A DNA stretch of 64,000 bases, taken from contig NZ_JAAJBV010000003.1 of NCBI RefSeq assembly GCF_011392075.1, forward strand, positions 273,520 to 337,519, in the 5' to 3' direction. This DNA is from Flavobacterium celericrescens. Lineage in GTDB: Bacteria > Bacteroidota > Bacteroidia > Flavobacteriales > Flavobacteriaceae. The position numbers and the translations under genes are program-made. Shown here one piece after another: positions 27,306 to 36,374 of this stretch (positions are counted from its first letter, which is position 1; every line of letters starts with the position of its first letter). A model generated the notes under the pieces. The model was not told the DNA's origin, did no database searches, and saw nothing but the letters and a program-made list of their open reading frames with translations.

Positions 27306-28400
27306 TTACACATTAAATCTAAAATGCATTACATCACCATCTTTAACAATGTATTCTTTTCCTTCTACTCTTAATTTTCCAGCTTCTTTTACTTTTGCTT
27401 CTGATCCATAATTTGAGAAATCTTCAAAAGCAATTACTTCTGCACGGATAAATCCTTTTTCGAAATCGGTGTGGATTACTCCTGCAGCTTTTGGAGCTGT
27501 ATCTCCGATGTTGATTGTCCAAGCACGAACTTCTTTAACACCAGCCGTGAAATAGGTTTGTAATTTTAATAATTTATAAGCTGCACGAATCAAAACTGCC
27601 GAACCTGGCTCAGTTAATCCCATGTCTTCTAAGAAAACTTGACGCTCTTCGTAGCTTTCTAATTCGGTGATATCTGCTTCTGCTCCTACTGAAAGAATGA
27701 TTACTTCTGCATTTTCATCTTTAACTAATTCACGAACTTGGTCTACATATTTGTTTCCGTTTACCGCCGATGCTTCGTCCACGTTACAAACATACAAAAC
27801 TGGTTTTGTAGTGATTAATTGGAATTCCTCCATCATCTCTACCTCATCTTGATTTTGAGGAACTACAGTACGAGCTGATTTTCCAGCTAATAAAGTTTCA
27901 CGAATTCTATCTAACAACGCTTTTTCAGCTTGAGCTTCTTTGTTTCCTGTTTTAGCAGCACGATTGGTTTTTTCTAAACGTTTTTCAACCGTTTCCAAAT
28001 CTTTTAATTGCAATTCGATATCAATCGTTTCTTTATCGCGAATTGGATTTACATTTCCATCAACGTGTACGATATTATCGTTATCAAAACAACGTAAAAC
28101 GTGAATAATGGCGTTACACTCTCTAATGTTTCCTAAGAATTGATTTCCTAAACCTTCTCCTTTACTTGCTCCTTTTACCAAACCTGCAATATCTACGATA
28201 TCCACCGTTGCCATTTGAACACGCTCTGGTTTTACCAATTCCTCTAAACGAGCAATACGCGGATCTGGAACGTTTACTACTCCAATATTAGGTTCTATAG
28301 TACAAAACGGAAAGTTAGCACTTTGCGCTTTTGCGTTTGATAAACAATTAAATAAAGTTGATTTTCCAACATTTGGCAATCCTACAATTCCTGCTTTCAT
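27306..28400 (-). CDS. ychF: Redox-regulated ATPase YchF
   Basis: 364 residues, standard length. The P-loop is GLPNVGKST (7-15), with FPFCTIEPNIGVV, DIVDIAGLVKGASKGEGLGNQFL and the NVDEAS-type base-recognition loop that gives ATP over GTP preference. The C-terminal TGS-like domain is TAPKAAGVIHTDFEKGFIRAEV. It is an Obg-family ribosome-associated ATPase involved in translation and stress responses. Confidence 0.97.
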   Translation of the reverse strand: MKAGIVGLPNVGKSTLFNCLSNAKAQSANFPFCTIEPNIGVVNVPDPRIARLEELVKPERVQMATVDIVDIAGLVKGASKGEGLGNQFLGNIRECNAIIHVLRCFDNDNIVHVDGNVNPIRDKETIDIELQLKDLETVEKRLEKTNRAAKTGNKEAQAEKALLDRIRETLLAGKSARTVVPQNQDEVEMMEEFQLITTKPVLYVCNVDEASAVNGNKYVDQVRELVKDENAEVIILSVGAEADITELESYEERQVFLEDMGLTEPGSAVLIRAAYKLLKLQTYFTAGVKEVRAWTINIGDTAPKAAGVIHTDFEKGFIRAEVIAFEDFSNYGSEAKVKEAGKLRVEGKEYIVKDGDVMHFRFNV

Positions 28401-28403
28401 AAG

Positions 28404-28428
28404 CCCCTAAATCCCCAAAGGGGACTTT
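28404..28428. repeat. Small GC hairpin repeat upstream of ychF
   Basis: TCCCC-AAA-GGGGA (28412-28424) with flanking AAA/CTTT and a preceding GCCCCTAAA. Such CCCCTAAATCCCC... elements recur in Flavobacterium intergenic DNA. It sits in the leader of ychF, just before the ATG, where the hairpin could affect initiation (inference). Confidence 0.45.
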
Positions 28429-28460
28429 AATTAAAAGTTAATATAATTTTTAAAAGTGTG

Positions 28461-28468
28461 CAAATATA
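28461..28468 (-). promoter_or_regulatory. -7 box TATATTTG of ychF
   Basis: The minus strand reads TATATTTG, a full TAnnTTTG match 60 bp upstream of the ATG. No TTG at the ideal distance. Confidence 0.5.
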
Positions 28469-28506
28469 CTTCTATTAATCGAAAAAAATAATAAAATCAA
28501 AAAAGA

Positions 28507-28533
28507 CAAAAAAAATCCCGATATAAATCGGGA
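28507..28533 (-). terminator. Terminator of the ferredoxin gene
   Basis: On the minus strand TCCCGAT pairs with ATCGGGA (plus 28516-28522 with 28527-28533), then a run of T (plus A-run 28507-28515). Confidence 0.9.
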
Positions 28534-28540
28534 ACTTTAT

Positions 28541-28891
28541 TTATTCGTTATGTAAAAACGATTGTCTATTTAACAATGTTTCTTCGCTTTCTACGTGATT
28601 ATCATCCGGCACACAACAATCTACCGGACAAACAGCAGCACATTGTGGCTCTTCGTGAAAACCTTTACATTCTGTACATTTTCCTGGAACAATGTAATAA
28701 ATATCATCTGAAATCGGCGTTTGAGCTGCATCTGAATCTACCTCAGTTCCATCAGGTAAAATTACTTTTCCGTTTAATTTCGTACCATCTTTCCATCTCC
28801 AATCATCTGCACCTTCATAAATTGCTGTGTTTGGACATTCTGGTTCACAAGCTCCACAGTTAATACATTCGTCTGTTATTATAATTGCCAT
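28541..28891 (-). CDS. 4Fe-4S dicluster ferredoxin
   Basis: 116 residues. The first cluster motif is [12 protein letters not shown] (Cys9, 12, 15, 19); the second is [18 protein letters not shown] (Cys72, 75, 84, 88). A ~40-residue insert lies between them ([18 protein letters not shown]), as usual for Bacteroidota ferredoxins of the YfhL-like/Alvin type. It is a soluble electron carrier. It is divergent from the LuxC-type acyl-CoA reductase, a conserved flavobacterial arrangement. Confidence 0.93.
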   Translation of the reverse strand: MAIIITDECINCGACEPECPNTAIYEGADDWRWKDGTKLNGKVILPDGTEVDSDAAQTPISDDIYYIVPGKCTECKGFHEEPQCAAVCPVDCCVPDDNHVESEETLLNRQSFLHNE

Positions 28892-28900
28892 ATCTTCAAA

Positions 28901-28931
28901 GTTAGAAGTTAGAAGTTAGAAGTTAGAAGTT
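28901..28931. repeat. 7-bp tandem repeat GTTAGAA, about 4.4 copies
   Basis: Four exact GTTAGAA units from 28901 to 28928 plus GTT. It lies between the ferredoxin ATG (minus) and the reductase promoter, so copy-number slippage could alter spacing in the divergent promoter region. Confidence 0.85.
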
Positions 28932-28965
28932 TTATAAAAATCTACTTTTAGTCTAACTAAATGAT

Positions 28966-28973
28966 TATTTTTG
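28966..28973 (+). promoter_or_regulatory. -7 box TATTTTTG
   Basis: Full TAnnTTTG match, 40 bp before the acyl-CoA reductase ATG. Confidence 0.5.
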
Positions 28974-29013
28974 TGCAAAATTACAACGTAAACCACATAT
29001 AAACAAGTTACAA

Positions 29014-30072
29014 ATGTTACAAAGTGAAATAAAATCGAGTTTTGTTGAATTAGGGAATTTCTTAGGTCAATTTTCTGAAGAAGGAAACGTTAAAGTAGCA
29101 TCGGTTTTACAGAACGATTTGTTCTTTGATGAATTTGCTAATTTGATTGAACTTTCGCAATCGCACAACGGTTGGTTTACACCTGAGCAAGTACAGTTTA
29201 GCGTTCAATCTTGGGCAAAAGCCTTAACAGAAGACAACCTAAATCAGTGGCTTTCTAACTACGATTTCTCAAAAACTGAGCCTAAGAAAACAGGATTAAT
29301 TTTAGCAGGAAATATTCCGTTAGTGGGTTTTCATGATTTTCTTTCGGTATTGATTTCGGGTCATGATGTATTGGTAAAAACCTCATCAAACGACCAACAT
29401 TTATTGAAATTTTTAGCAAAATATTTAATTGCGATTCAACCAGAACTTAACTCAAAAATAACGTTTGTTGAAGGAAAATTAGAAGGTTTTGATGCCGTAA
29501 TTGCCACAGGAAGCAATAACACAGCGCGCTATTTTGAATATTATTTCAAAGATAAACCGAGTATCATTCGTAAAAATAGAAATTCGGTTGCCGTTTTAGA
29601 TGGAACAGAAACACATGAAGATTTAGTGGGTCTAGGCGAAGATATTTTTCGATATTTTGGTTTAGGATGTCGTAATGTATCCAAACTTTTTGTTCCAAAA
29701 GGGTATAATTTTGATAATTTCTTCAAAGCTATGTACGAATTTCGTGAGGTAATTCAGTATGAAAAATATGCAAACAATTACGATTACAACAAAGCGGTTT
29801 TCTTGATGAGTAATTTTCAATTATTGGACAATGAATTCATGACGATTAAAGAAGATTCAAGCTATTCCTCTCCTATTTCATCGGTATTCTATGAATTTTA
29901 TGACAACTTAAATGAAGTCAATTCACGATTAAATAATGATTTAGAACAAATTCAGTGCATAGTTTCAAATAATCTAATTGAAAATAGTGTTTCTTTTGGA
30001 CAAACGCAACAACCTAAGCTTTGGGATTATGCAGATAATGTAGACACTTTGTCCTTTTTGTCAAAAATATAA
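29014..30072 (+). CDS. Acyl-CoA reductase, LuxC-like
   Basis: 352 residues of the LuxC/aldehyde-dehydrogenase-like superfamily. The Rossmann-type segment GLILAGNIPLVGFHDFLSVL (94-113) and the catalytic cysteine in YFGLGCRNVSK (Cys219) are visible, with GSNNTARYFEYYF before it. The family reduces acyl-CoA or acyl-ACP to aldehyde with NADPH. In Flavobacteriaceae it regularly sits between ferredoxin and serC, as here; the physiological acyl substrate is not known. Confidence 0.85.
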   Translation: MLQSEIKSSFVELGNFLGQFSEEGNVKVASVLQNDLFFDEFANLIELSQSHNGWFTPEQVQFSVQSWAKALTEDNLNQWLSNYDFSKTEPKKTGLILAGNIPLVGFHDFLSVLISGHDVLVKTSSNDQHLLKFLAKYLIAIQPELNSKITFVEGKLEGFDAVIATGSNNTARYFEYYFKDKPSIIRKNRNSVAVLDGTETHEDLVGLGEDIFRYFGLGCRNVSKLFVPKGYNFDNFFKAMYEFREVIQYEKYANNYDYNKAVFLMSNFQLLDNEFMTIKEDSSYSSPISSVFYEFYDNLNEVNSRLNNDLEQIQCIVSNNLIENSVSFGQTQQPKLWDYADNVDTLSFLSKI

Positions 30073-30216
30073 TTACATTATTTGTATTTATTTGTAAAAT
30101 ATACAACGTTTTCGTTAATAACATAGCCTAATTATTATTAAATTATAACTCGATTTTTAGTAGCTATTTCCGAAATTTGCCTTTTTTAAAACACATACAT
30201 AACTACAACAAATACA

Positions 30217-31287
30217 ATGAAAAAACACAACTACAGCGCGGGTCCATGTATTCTTCCTCAAGAAGTTTTTGAAAAATCGGCGCAATCAATTTTAGATTTC
30301 AACAATTCTGGATTATCTATTTTAGAAATTTCGCACCGAAGTAAAGATTTCGTTGCCGTAATGGAAGAAGCAAGAGCATTAGTTTTAGAACTTTTAGGAT
30401 TAGAGGGCAAAGGATACCAAGCTTTATTTTTATCTGGTGGCGCTAGTTTAGAATTTTTAATGGTTCCTTATAATTTAATGAAAGTTGACGGAAAAGCTGC
30501 TTATTTAGATACAGGAACTTGGGCAAACAGCGCTATTAAAGAAGCGAAACACTTTGGAGAAACAGTTGTTGTAGCTTCCTCAAAACCAGAAAATTATAAT
30601 CATATTCCAAAAGAGTATTCAATACCTACTGATGCATCGTATTTTCACTGCACGAGCAACAATACTATTTTTGGAACCCAAATGAAATCATTTCCAACAA
30701 CTAATGTTCCGTTGGTTTGTGATATGAGTTCAGATATTTTTTCACGTGTATTAGATTTTTCAAAATTTGATTTAATTTATGCTGGAGCACAAAAAAATAT
30801 GGGTCCGGCTGGAACTACTTTGGTTGTAATTAAAGAAGAAATCTTAGGAAAAACTGGAAGAACTATTCCAAATATGTTAGATTATCAACAACATATTGCC
30901 AAAGAAAGTATGTACAATACACCGCCAGTATTTCCTATCTATGCTTCACTTTTAACCTTACAATGGTTGAAAAACTTAGGCGGAATTGCTGCTATTGAAA
31001 AAATCAACGAAGCAAAAGCAAACTTACTTTATACAGAAATCGACAGAAATCCATTATTTAAAGGAACAGCAGCTAAAGAAGATAGAAGTAACATGAACGC
31101 AACTTTTTTATTGGAGAACGAAGCACACCAAGAAAAATTTGACGCGATGTGGAAAGCAGCTGGAATTTCTGGTTTAGCGGGACACCGTTCGGTTGGTGGC
31201 TATAGAGCTTCAATGTACAATGCGTTACCAATTGAAAGCGTTCAAGTTTTAGTTGATGTAATGCAAGAATTAGAGAAAAATATTTAG
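30217..31287 (+). CDS. serC: Phosphoserine aminotransferase
   Basis: 356 residues, class V aminotransferase fold. N-terminal NYSAGPCILP, FLSGGASLEF, the PLP lysine in AGAQKNMGPAG (Lys193), and the C-terminal GLAGHRSVGGYRASMYNALP phosphate-binding motif. It converts 3-phosphohydroxypyruvate to phosphoserine. It is followed after 46 bp by serA, giving two consecutive steps of serine synthesis in one operon. Confidence 0.97.
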   Translation: MKKHNYSAGPCILPQEVFEKSAQSILDFNNSGLSILEISHRSKDFVAVMEEARALVLELLGLEGKGYQALFLSGGASLEFLMVPYNLMKVDGKAAYLDTGTWANSAIKEAKHFGETVVVASSKPENYNHIPKEYSIPTDASYFHCTSNNTIFGTQMKSFPTTNVPLVCDMSSDIFSRVLDFSKFDLIYAGAQKNMGPAGTTLVVIKEEILGKTGRTIPNMLDYQQHIAKESMYNTPPVFPIYASLLTLQWLKNLGGIAAIEKINEAKANLLYTEIDRNPLFKGTAAKEDRSNMNATFLLENEAHQEKFDAMWKAAGISGLAGHRSVGGYRASMYNALPIESVQVLVDVMQELEKNI

Positions 31288-31333
31288 TAATTAGTGACTA
31301 GTAAATAGTAACTAGCTTAAAAATAAAAACAAA

Positions 31334-32290
31334 ATGAAAGTTTTAGCAAACGACGGAATTTCAAAAAGTGGTATCAAAGCATTAGAAAAAGGAGGTTTTG
31401 AAGTAATTACTACAAAAGTAGCTCAAGAGCAAGTGGCTAATTTTATCAATACTCATGATGTAAAAGTAATTTTGGTAAGAAGTGCAACAAAAGTTAGAAA
31501 AGATATCATTGATGCTTGTCCAGGCTTAAAAATTATTGGTCGTGGTGGTGTTGGAATGGATAACATTGATGTAGCTTATGCTCGTGAAAAAGGATTGCAT
31601 GTAATTAATACGCCAGCATCTTCATCTGAAAGTGTTGCTGAATTGGTTTTTGCTCATTTATTTACTGGCGTTCGCTTTTTACATGATGCTAATAGAAATA
31701 TGCCATTAGAAGGAGATACTAACTTTGATGGTTTGAAAAAAGCCTATGCAAATGGAATTGAACTTCGTGGAAAAACATTAGGAATTATTGGTTTTGGTCG
31801 TATTGGACAAGCTGTGGCTAAAATGGCTTTAGGATTAGGCATGAAAGTTATCGCTGCCGATAAATATGTGAACGAAGCTGTAATTCGTGTGGATTTTTAT
31901 AACGGTCAATTTATTAACGTAGATATCGTTACAGAACCATTGGAAGATATTTTCAAACATTCCGATTTTATTACATTACATGTACCTGCGCAAGAGGGTT
32001 ATGTAATTGATAAAGAAGAGTTTCAATTAATGAAAGATAATGTTGGAATTGTAAACTGTGCTCGTGGCGGTGTGATTAATGAAGTTGCCTTAATAGAAGC
32101 TTTAGATGAAGAAAAAGTATTGTTTGCAGGATTAGATGTTTTTGAAAAAGAACCAACTCCAGAAATCCAGATTTTAATGCATCCAAAAATTTCATTAACA
32201 CCACATATTGGTGCCGCAACTGAAGAAGCACAAGATAGAATTGGTACAGAACTTGCTGAACAAATTATTAGCTTATTGAAAAATAACTAA
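31334..32290 (+). CDS. serA: D-3-phosphoglycerate dehydrogenase, short form
   Basis: 318 residues. NAD-binding motif GFGRIG (153-158) with the adenine-site acid in AADKY. The catalytic set is Arg244 (NCARGGVINE), Glu273 (FEKEP) and His291 (LTPHIGAAT). There is no C-terminal ACT domain, so feedback control by serine as in E. coli SerA is not expected. It oxidises 3-phosphoglycerate to the substrate of SerC, encoded just upstream. Confidence 0.93.
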   Translation: MKVLANDGISKSGIKALEKGGFEVITTKVAQEQVANFINTHDVKVILVRSATKVRKDIIDACPGLKIIGRGGVGMDNIDVAYAREKGLHVINTPASSSESVAELVFAHLFTGVRFLHDANRNMPLEGDTNFDGLKKAYANGIELRGKTLGIIGFGRIGQAVAKMALGLGMKVIAADKYVNEAVIRVDFYNGQFINVDIVTEPLEDIFKHSDFITLHVPAQEGYVIDKEEFQLMKDNVGIVNCARGGVINEVALIEALDEEKVLFAGLDVFEKEPTPEIQILMHPKISLTPHIGAATEEAQDRIGTELAEQIISLLKNN

Positions 32291-32329
32291 AAATTAGTAT
32301 CTTTATCTAAACAAAAAATCCCTAAAATT

Positions 32330-32884
32330 ATGTTTGAACAACTTTCAGAATTAGTAAAACAATTTGGTGGCGATGCTGTAGTAAACAATCCAGCAGTGCC
32401 TAATGAACAAAATGATGCTGTAATGCAAGAAGCCGGAGGTTCAATCCTTTCAGGTTTAAAAGATATGGTAGCTAGTGGAAACATTAGCGATTTAACTGGA
32501 ATGTTAAGTGGTAACACGCCTATCGACGGAAACAATCCAGTGGTACAACAATTGACGGAAAAAGTAACTGGCAATTTAGGTGAAAAATTTGGTTTATCAT
32601 CTGATGCAGCTGGAAGCGTTGCAGGTGGATTAATCCCTCAAATTCTTGGCGGATTAGTTAATAAAGCTAAAGATCCAAACCAACCTGGATTTAACATGAG
32701 CGATTTAGTAAGCGCTATTTCTGGTGGTCAAGGTGGTGGATTAATGGACGCTGTTTCAAAATATGGTGGACAATTTGGTCTAGACCAAGATGGAGACGGA
32801 AAAGTTGGCATGAGTGATGCTGTGGCTGCCGTTTCTAAAAAAGGTGGATTAGGCGGTTTACTTGGAAAACTATTTGGAAAGTAA
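32330..32884 (+). CDS. DUF937 family protein
   Basis: 184 residues, rich in Gly, Asp and Asn. Two YidB/DUF937-like repeats: QLSELVKQFGGDAV with SILSGLKDM, and LSSDAAGSVAGGLIPQILGGLVNKAKDP. A C-terminal calcium-loop-like DQDGDGKVGMSDAV (DxDxDG) and a Gly-rich tail follow. No signal peptide. It is commonly found downstream of serA in Flavobacteriaceae. Function unknown. Terminator follows. Confidence 0.85.
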   Translation: MFEQLSELVKQFGGDAVVNNPAVPNEQNDAVMQEAGGSILSGLKDMVASGNISDLTGMLSGNTPIDGNNPVVQQLTEKVTGNLGEKFGLSSDAAGSVAGGLIPQILGGLVNKAKDPNQPGFNMSDLVSAISGGQGGGLMDAVSKYGGQFGLDQDGDGKVGMSDAVAAVSKKGGLGGLLGKLFGK

Positions 32885-32903
32885 AATTTCAATTATAAGT
32901 GTT

Positions 32904-32934
32904 AAAAGCATCGGTAATATCGATGCTTTTTTTT
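32904..32934 (+). terminator. Terminator of serC-serA-DUF937
   Basis: AAAGCATCG (32905-32913) pairs with CGATGCTTT (32921-32929), then a T-run. Confidence 0.9.
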
Positions 32935-32963
32935 ATCTTTAACCTTTCTAAATAAGTGAAGTT

Positions 32964-33395
32964 ATGAAATATGCTATTTTACTTTTATCGATGGTTTTTT
33001 CTGTACTTATAGCTTGTACTAGTTCAAAAACGCAAAAAACTTTTGAAGATAAGCCAACTTTAAAAAGCGACACTATTCATATTGCTAATGAAGCTTTAGA
33101 ATATGAAGTAATTATAATTGATGGTGGCTTTACCTCTTGGTTTAATACACATGCAAGACCTAGAAATTACTATTCACAATCTTATTTAGAAGCTAGAAAT
33201 AGATTTTGGGTTACCGAATGGAACAGAAGAGTGATGTTTCCTTCACAATACAATCCAAATTTGTATGAAATGGCTATTAATTATGACAATAGTACCGATT
33301 ATGGATATGAAGTAAATTATATGATTTACAACTATTTGGTCTATTTTCAATTAACAAATAAACAACAATTAGGAGGATTTGTTCCAAGAATATAA
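32964..33395 (+). CDS. DUF6146 family lipoprotein
   Basis: 143 residues with lipobox VLIACTS (Cys18). The body carries YEVIIIDGGFTSWFNTHARPRNYYSQSYLEARNRFWVTEWNRR in overlapping conserved blocks, and MAINYDNSTDYGYEVNYMIYNYLVYFQ, characteristic of the flavobacterial DUF6146 family. It is paired with a DUF6787 gene 5 bp downstream, a frequent combination. Function unknown. Confidence 0.8.
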   Translation: MKYAILLLSMVFSVLIACTSSKTQKTFEDKPTLKSDTIHIANEALEYEVIIIDGGFTSWFNTHARPRNYYSQSYLEARNRFWVTEWNRRVMFPSQYNPNLYEMAINYDNSTDYGYEVNYMIYNYLVYFQLTNKQQLGGFVPRI

Positions 33396-33400
33396 CATTT

Positions 33401-33733
33401 ATGAAAAAACTTAAAGAACGCTGGAATGTCAAAAGTAATTGGCAATTAACCCTTATTTTTATTGTATTTGCAATTACTGGTTTTAGCTCATTACAATTGG
33501 CTAAACCTTTTTTAACCTTAATTGGTATTCCAGAAACGTTTCAACCGCATTGGTTGTATAGAGTTTTGCGATTGGTACTTATATTTCCTATTTATCAAGT
33601 ATTGTTGGTATTGGTTGGTTTTCTATTCGGACAATTTGATTTCTTTTGGAAATTTGAAAAGAAGATGCTTGAGCGTATGAAACTGGGCTTTATCGCAAGG
33701 TTTTTTGATTCAAAATTTAAAAAGGAGCAATAA
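33401..33733 (+). CDS. DUF6787 family membrane protein
   Basis: 110 residues, two membrane segments (~17-37 and ~58-80). Conserved pattern: KERWNVKSNWQL at the N-terminus, PETFQPHWLYRVLRL between the helices, and FGQFDFFWKFEKKMLERM after the second. Encoded 5 bp after the DUF6146 lipoprotein, so one unit. Function unknown. The end of the gene lies within the terminator stem. Confidence 0.8.
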   Translation: MKKLKERWNVKSNWQLTLIFIVFAITGFSSLQLAKPFLTLIGIPETFQPHWLYRVLRLVLIFPIYQVLLVLVGFLFGQFDFFWKFEKKMLERMKLGFIARFFDSKFKKEQ

Positions 33734-33743
33734 GCTCCTTTTT
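33719..33743. terminator. Terminator overlapping the stop codon
   Basis: GGAGC (33724-33728) pairs with GCTCC (33734-33738), with A-run before and T-run after; the TAA of the DUF6787 gene is in the loop. It faces the convergent gene too. Confidence 0.8.
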
Positions 33744-34069
33744 TATTCTTGTCCTTTACCGCCTTTGATAACGTAGGTATAAAACCAAGTGATTGTAAAT
33801 GTTGGTACTACATCTACAAATGGAATCATTTCTTCTATAAAACCGAAAATACCTGCTAATTTACCCGCAGTTCCTTTAAACATCAACACTAGTAATAATC
33901 CTGAAATGGGTGCCCAGAAAATATCTATTGCTTCACCAAATACAGGGACTAGATAAGATAACATTCCTATTCCATCAAATAATAAACTCAAAATTAGCTT
34001 TGAGGCTCTATCATTTTTAACTGGTTGAACAGGGTTATTTATTACTGGATTAGTTACTTCTTCTGCCAT
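33743..34069 (-). CDS. Small membrane protein, unknown
   Basis: 108 residues with a polar Asn/Pro/Val-rich start (EEVTNPVINNPVQPV) and two hydrophobic hairpins: LILSLLFDGIGMLSYLVPVFGEAIDIFWAP and ISGLLLVLMFKGTAGKLAGIFGFIEE, with DVVPTFTITWFYTYV after. Flavobacterial relatives are annotated as hypothetical. It stands alone between terminators. No function proposed. Confidence 0.7.
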   Translation of the reverse strand: MAEEVTNPVINNPVQPVKNDRASKLILSLLFDGIGMLSYLVPVFGEAIDIFWAPISGLLLVLMFKGTAGKLAGIFGFIEEMIPFVDVVPTFTITWFYTYVIKGGKGQE

Positions 34070-34116
34070 TATAGTTTATGTAAATTCTATTACGAATATA
34101 CAAAACAAATGCCAAA

Positions 34117-34785
34117 TTATGCCTTATGAATCATTTTATAAAAATCATCACGGAATTCTTTCTGATTAAAAACACCTCCATACTGCAATGTTGAAGTATA
34201 GCTACTCTCATCTTTAATACCTCTACTTGAAACACACAAATGCGTCGCTTCCATTACAATGATTACATTGTCGGTTGCTAGTACAGCTTTTAACTCGTTG
34301 AAAATTTGCATAATCATACGCTCTTGCACTTGAGGTCTTCGGGCATAATAATCTACAATTCGATTCAATTTTGATAATCCAATTACTTTTCCTGAAGAAA
34401 CATAACCAATATGTGCTTTACCAACAATAGGTAAAAAATGATGCTCACAAGTAGAATTAAAATTAATATTTGCTTCTACTAACATTTTATCATATTGATA
34501 CGAATTTTCAAAAACAGATATTTTAGGTTTATTTGCTGGATTTAATCCCGAAAAGATTTCTTGTACAAACATTTTTGCTACTCGTTGTGGAGTTCCTTGC
34601 AAACTATCATCAGTTAAATCTAATCCTAATTCTTTCATAATGATTTCAAAATGCTCCGCAATAACTTCCATTTTAGCAGCATCCGATTTTACAAAAGCAT
34701 CTGGACGTAGCGGTGTATCGGCAGAAGTCATTTGGTGGTTATCACCAATTATATCGTATATTTCTTTTTCAATAGTTGTATTCAT
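34117..34785 (-). CDS. folE: GTP cyclohydrolase I
   Basis: 222 residues from the ATG at 34785, which has a GAAGGA ribosome-site-like sequence 8 bp upstream; a longer frame from 34866 would overlap msrA and is rejected. Zinc ligands: Cys113 and His116 in NSTCEHHFLP, and Cys184 in THLCVSSRG. Other motifs: RPQVQERM and KDESSYTST. It converts GTP to 7,8-dihydroneopterin triphosphate, the first step to folate or other pterins. It is co-transcribed with msrA (14 bp gap). Confidence 0.96.
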   Translation of the reverse strand: MNTTIEKEIYDIIGDNHQMTSADTPLRPDAFVKSDAAKMEVIAEHFEIIMKELGLDLTDDSLQGTPQRVAKMFVQEIFSGLNPANKPKISVFENSYQYDKMLVEANINFNSTCEHHFLPIVGKAHIGYVSSGKVIGLSKLNRIVDYYARRPQVQERMIMQIFNELKAVLATDNVIIVMEATHLCVSSRGIKDESSYTSTLQYGGVFNQKEFRDDFYKMIHKA

Positions 34786-34799
34786 AGCTATTTTTCCTT

Positions 34800-35453
34800 C
34801 TATTTTAACTTTGATTTGTAATATTTTCGGAGCTTTTCTAATTTTGGTGCAATCACCATTTGACAATAACCTTGTTCTGCATTTTGATTGTAGTAGTTTT
34901 GATGGTAATCTTCCGCTGGATAAAACACTGTAGCTGCTGATACTTTGGTTACAATAGCTTGCTCATATAACTTTTCCTTTTCAATTAGAGCTATGTAGTT
35001 TTCTGCTTGTTGTTTTTGAGTTAATGAGTGATAGAATATTTCACTTCTATATTGTGTACCCACATCAGCACCTTGACGATTCAGTGTTGTGGGGTCGTGT
35101 GTAGCAAAGAACACTTCTAACAAATCTTCATACGCTACTTCTTCTGGATTAAAGGTAATTTGAATTGCTTCTGCATGCCCTGTAGTTCCTGTGCAAATAT
35201 TGCGATACGTAGGATTTTCAGTAGTACCGCCTATATAACCCGAAACTACTTTCTCTACTCCTTTTATTTCTAAAAAAATGGCCTCTGTGCACCAAAAACA
35301 TCCGCCTGCAAATGTTGCTGTTTCCATACCTATTGTTGTGTTACTTTTTACTGGTTCTTTGAATTCTTGTATTATCACTGGCTTTTCTTTTGCGGTGCAT
35401 GACATTACTAGCAAACCAAAAAAGAACGGCATCCACTTAAATTTACTTTTCAT
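34800..35453 (-). CDS. msrA: Methionine sulfoxide reductase A, lipoprotein form
   Basis: 217 residues. The N-terminus is a lipoprotein signal (GLLVMSC, Cys19), placing the enzyme outside the cytoplasm. Catalytic motif GGCFWCTEAIF (Cys52) with conserved VVSGYIGGTTENPTYR, GHAEAIQITFNP, QYRSEIFYHS and YPAEDYHQNYY. It reduces methionine-S-sulfoxide residues in envelope proteins. Upstream of folE; TAAATTTG promoter-like box at 35472. Confidence 0.95.
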   Translation of the reverse strand: MKSKFKWMPFFFGLLVMSCTAKEKPVIIQEFKEPVKSNTTIGMETATFAGGCFWCTEAIFLEIKGVEKVVSGYIGGTTENPTYRNICTGTTGHAEAIQITFNPEEVAYEDLLEVFFATHDPTTLNRQGADVGTQYRSEIFYHSLTQKQQAENYIALIEKEKLYEQAIVTKVSAATVFYPAEDYHQNYYNQNAEQGYCQMVIAPKLEKLRKYYKSKLK

Positions 35454-35471
35454 AATTCATTTTTTGTTTAA

Positions 35472-35479
35472 CAAATTTA
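35472..35479 (-). promoter_or_regulatory. -7 box TAAATTTG of msrA-folE
   Basis: The minus strand reads TAAATTTG, a full consensus match 18 bp before the msrA ATG; a TTG-equivalent lies 15 bp further upstream. Confidence 0.55.
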
Positions 35480-35599
35480 GTTATAAATTAAACACAAAAC
35501 CTTTTTTAACGAAACTTTATACTTTGATTTACGACAATTGGCATCGAATAGTTTTTTTATTCCTCAAAAATCTTTGTTTCTTTGTAGAAATCTTGGATT

Positions 35600-36265
35600 A
35601 TGATACTTGCAAAAAATCTGCATAAATTTTACGATACGTTACACGTTTTAAAAGGTGTTGATTTACATATTAAAAAAGGTGAAATTGTTTCTATTGTAGG
35701 CGCTTCTGGAGCGGGTAAAACCACTCTGTTACAAATTTTAGGCACATTAGATGCTCCTAAAAAAGAAGTTGGAACTGTATTAGAAATCAATGGTGAATCG
35801 GTATTGGATTTAAAAGATGTGGCCCTTTCTAAGTTTAGAAACACCCATTTGGGCTTTATTTTTCAATTTCATCAATTGTTACCTGAGTTTACAGCTTTAG
35901 AAAATGTATGTATTCCAGGTTTTATTGCCAATAGAGATAAAAAAGAAGTAGAAACAGAAGCTAAACGCTTGTTAACTTATTTAGGCTTGGCAGAACGAAC
36001 ACATCACAAACCAAGCGAGCTTTCGGGTGGTGAACAACAACGTGTGGCAGTAGCAAGAGCACTAATCAATAAGCCTGCAGTTATTTTTGCAGATGAACCT
36101 TCTGGAAATTTAGATACACATACAGCAGAAAACTTACACGAATTGTTCTTTAAATTGCGTGACGAATTTGGGCAAACCTTTGTAATTGTTACTCATAATG
36201 AAGAATTGGCCAACATGGCAGATAGAAAATTGACGATGGTGGATGGAAATATTGTAACTATTTAA
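35600..36265 (+). CDS. lolD: ABC ATPase, LolD-like
   Basis: 221 residues of the MacB/LolD/FtsE subfamily. Walker A GASGAGKT (34-41), Q-loop [18 protein letters not shown], signature [15 protein letters not shown] (141-155), Walker [13 protein letters not shown]. In Bacteroidota this gene is annotated as the lipoprotein-releasing ATPase LolD. Its LolC/E-type permease is not adjacent, so the assignment rests on sequence alone. Confidence 0.85.
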   Translation: MILAKNLHKFYDTLHVLKGVDLHIKKGEIVSIVGASGAGKTTLLQILGTLDAPKKEVGTVLEINGESVLDLKDVALSKFRNTHLGFIFQFHQLLPEFTALENVCIPGFIANRDKKEVETEAKRLLTYLGLAERTHHKPSELSGGEQQRVAVARALINKPAVIFADEPSGNLDTHTAENLHELFFKLRDEFGQTFVIVTHNEELANMADRKLTMVDGNIVTI

Positions 36266-36374
36266 ATTGATAAACATATAAGTCACATAAGCTTAAATTC
36301 ACTTTGAAACGTAACTAAAAGTACATTTAAGTTTTTTCCAAAAAGAACTTATATACCTTATATGTTAAAAAAAT

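Noticed and set aside
34786..34866. Longer N-terminus for folE
   Set aside because: It would overlap msrA and lacks family similarity; the ATG at 34785 has a ribosome-site-like GAAGGA.
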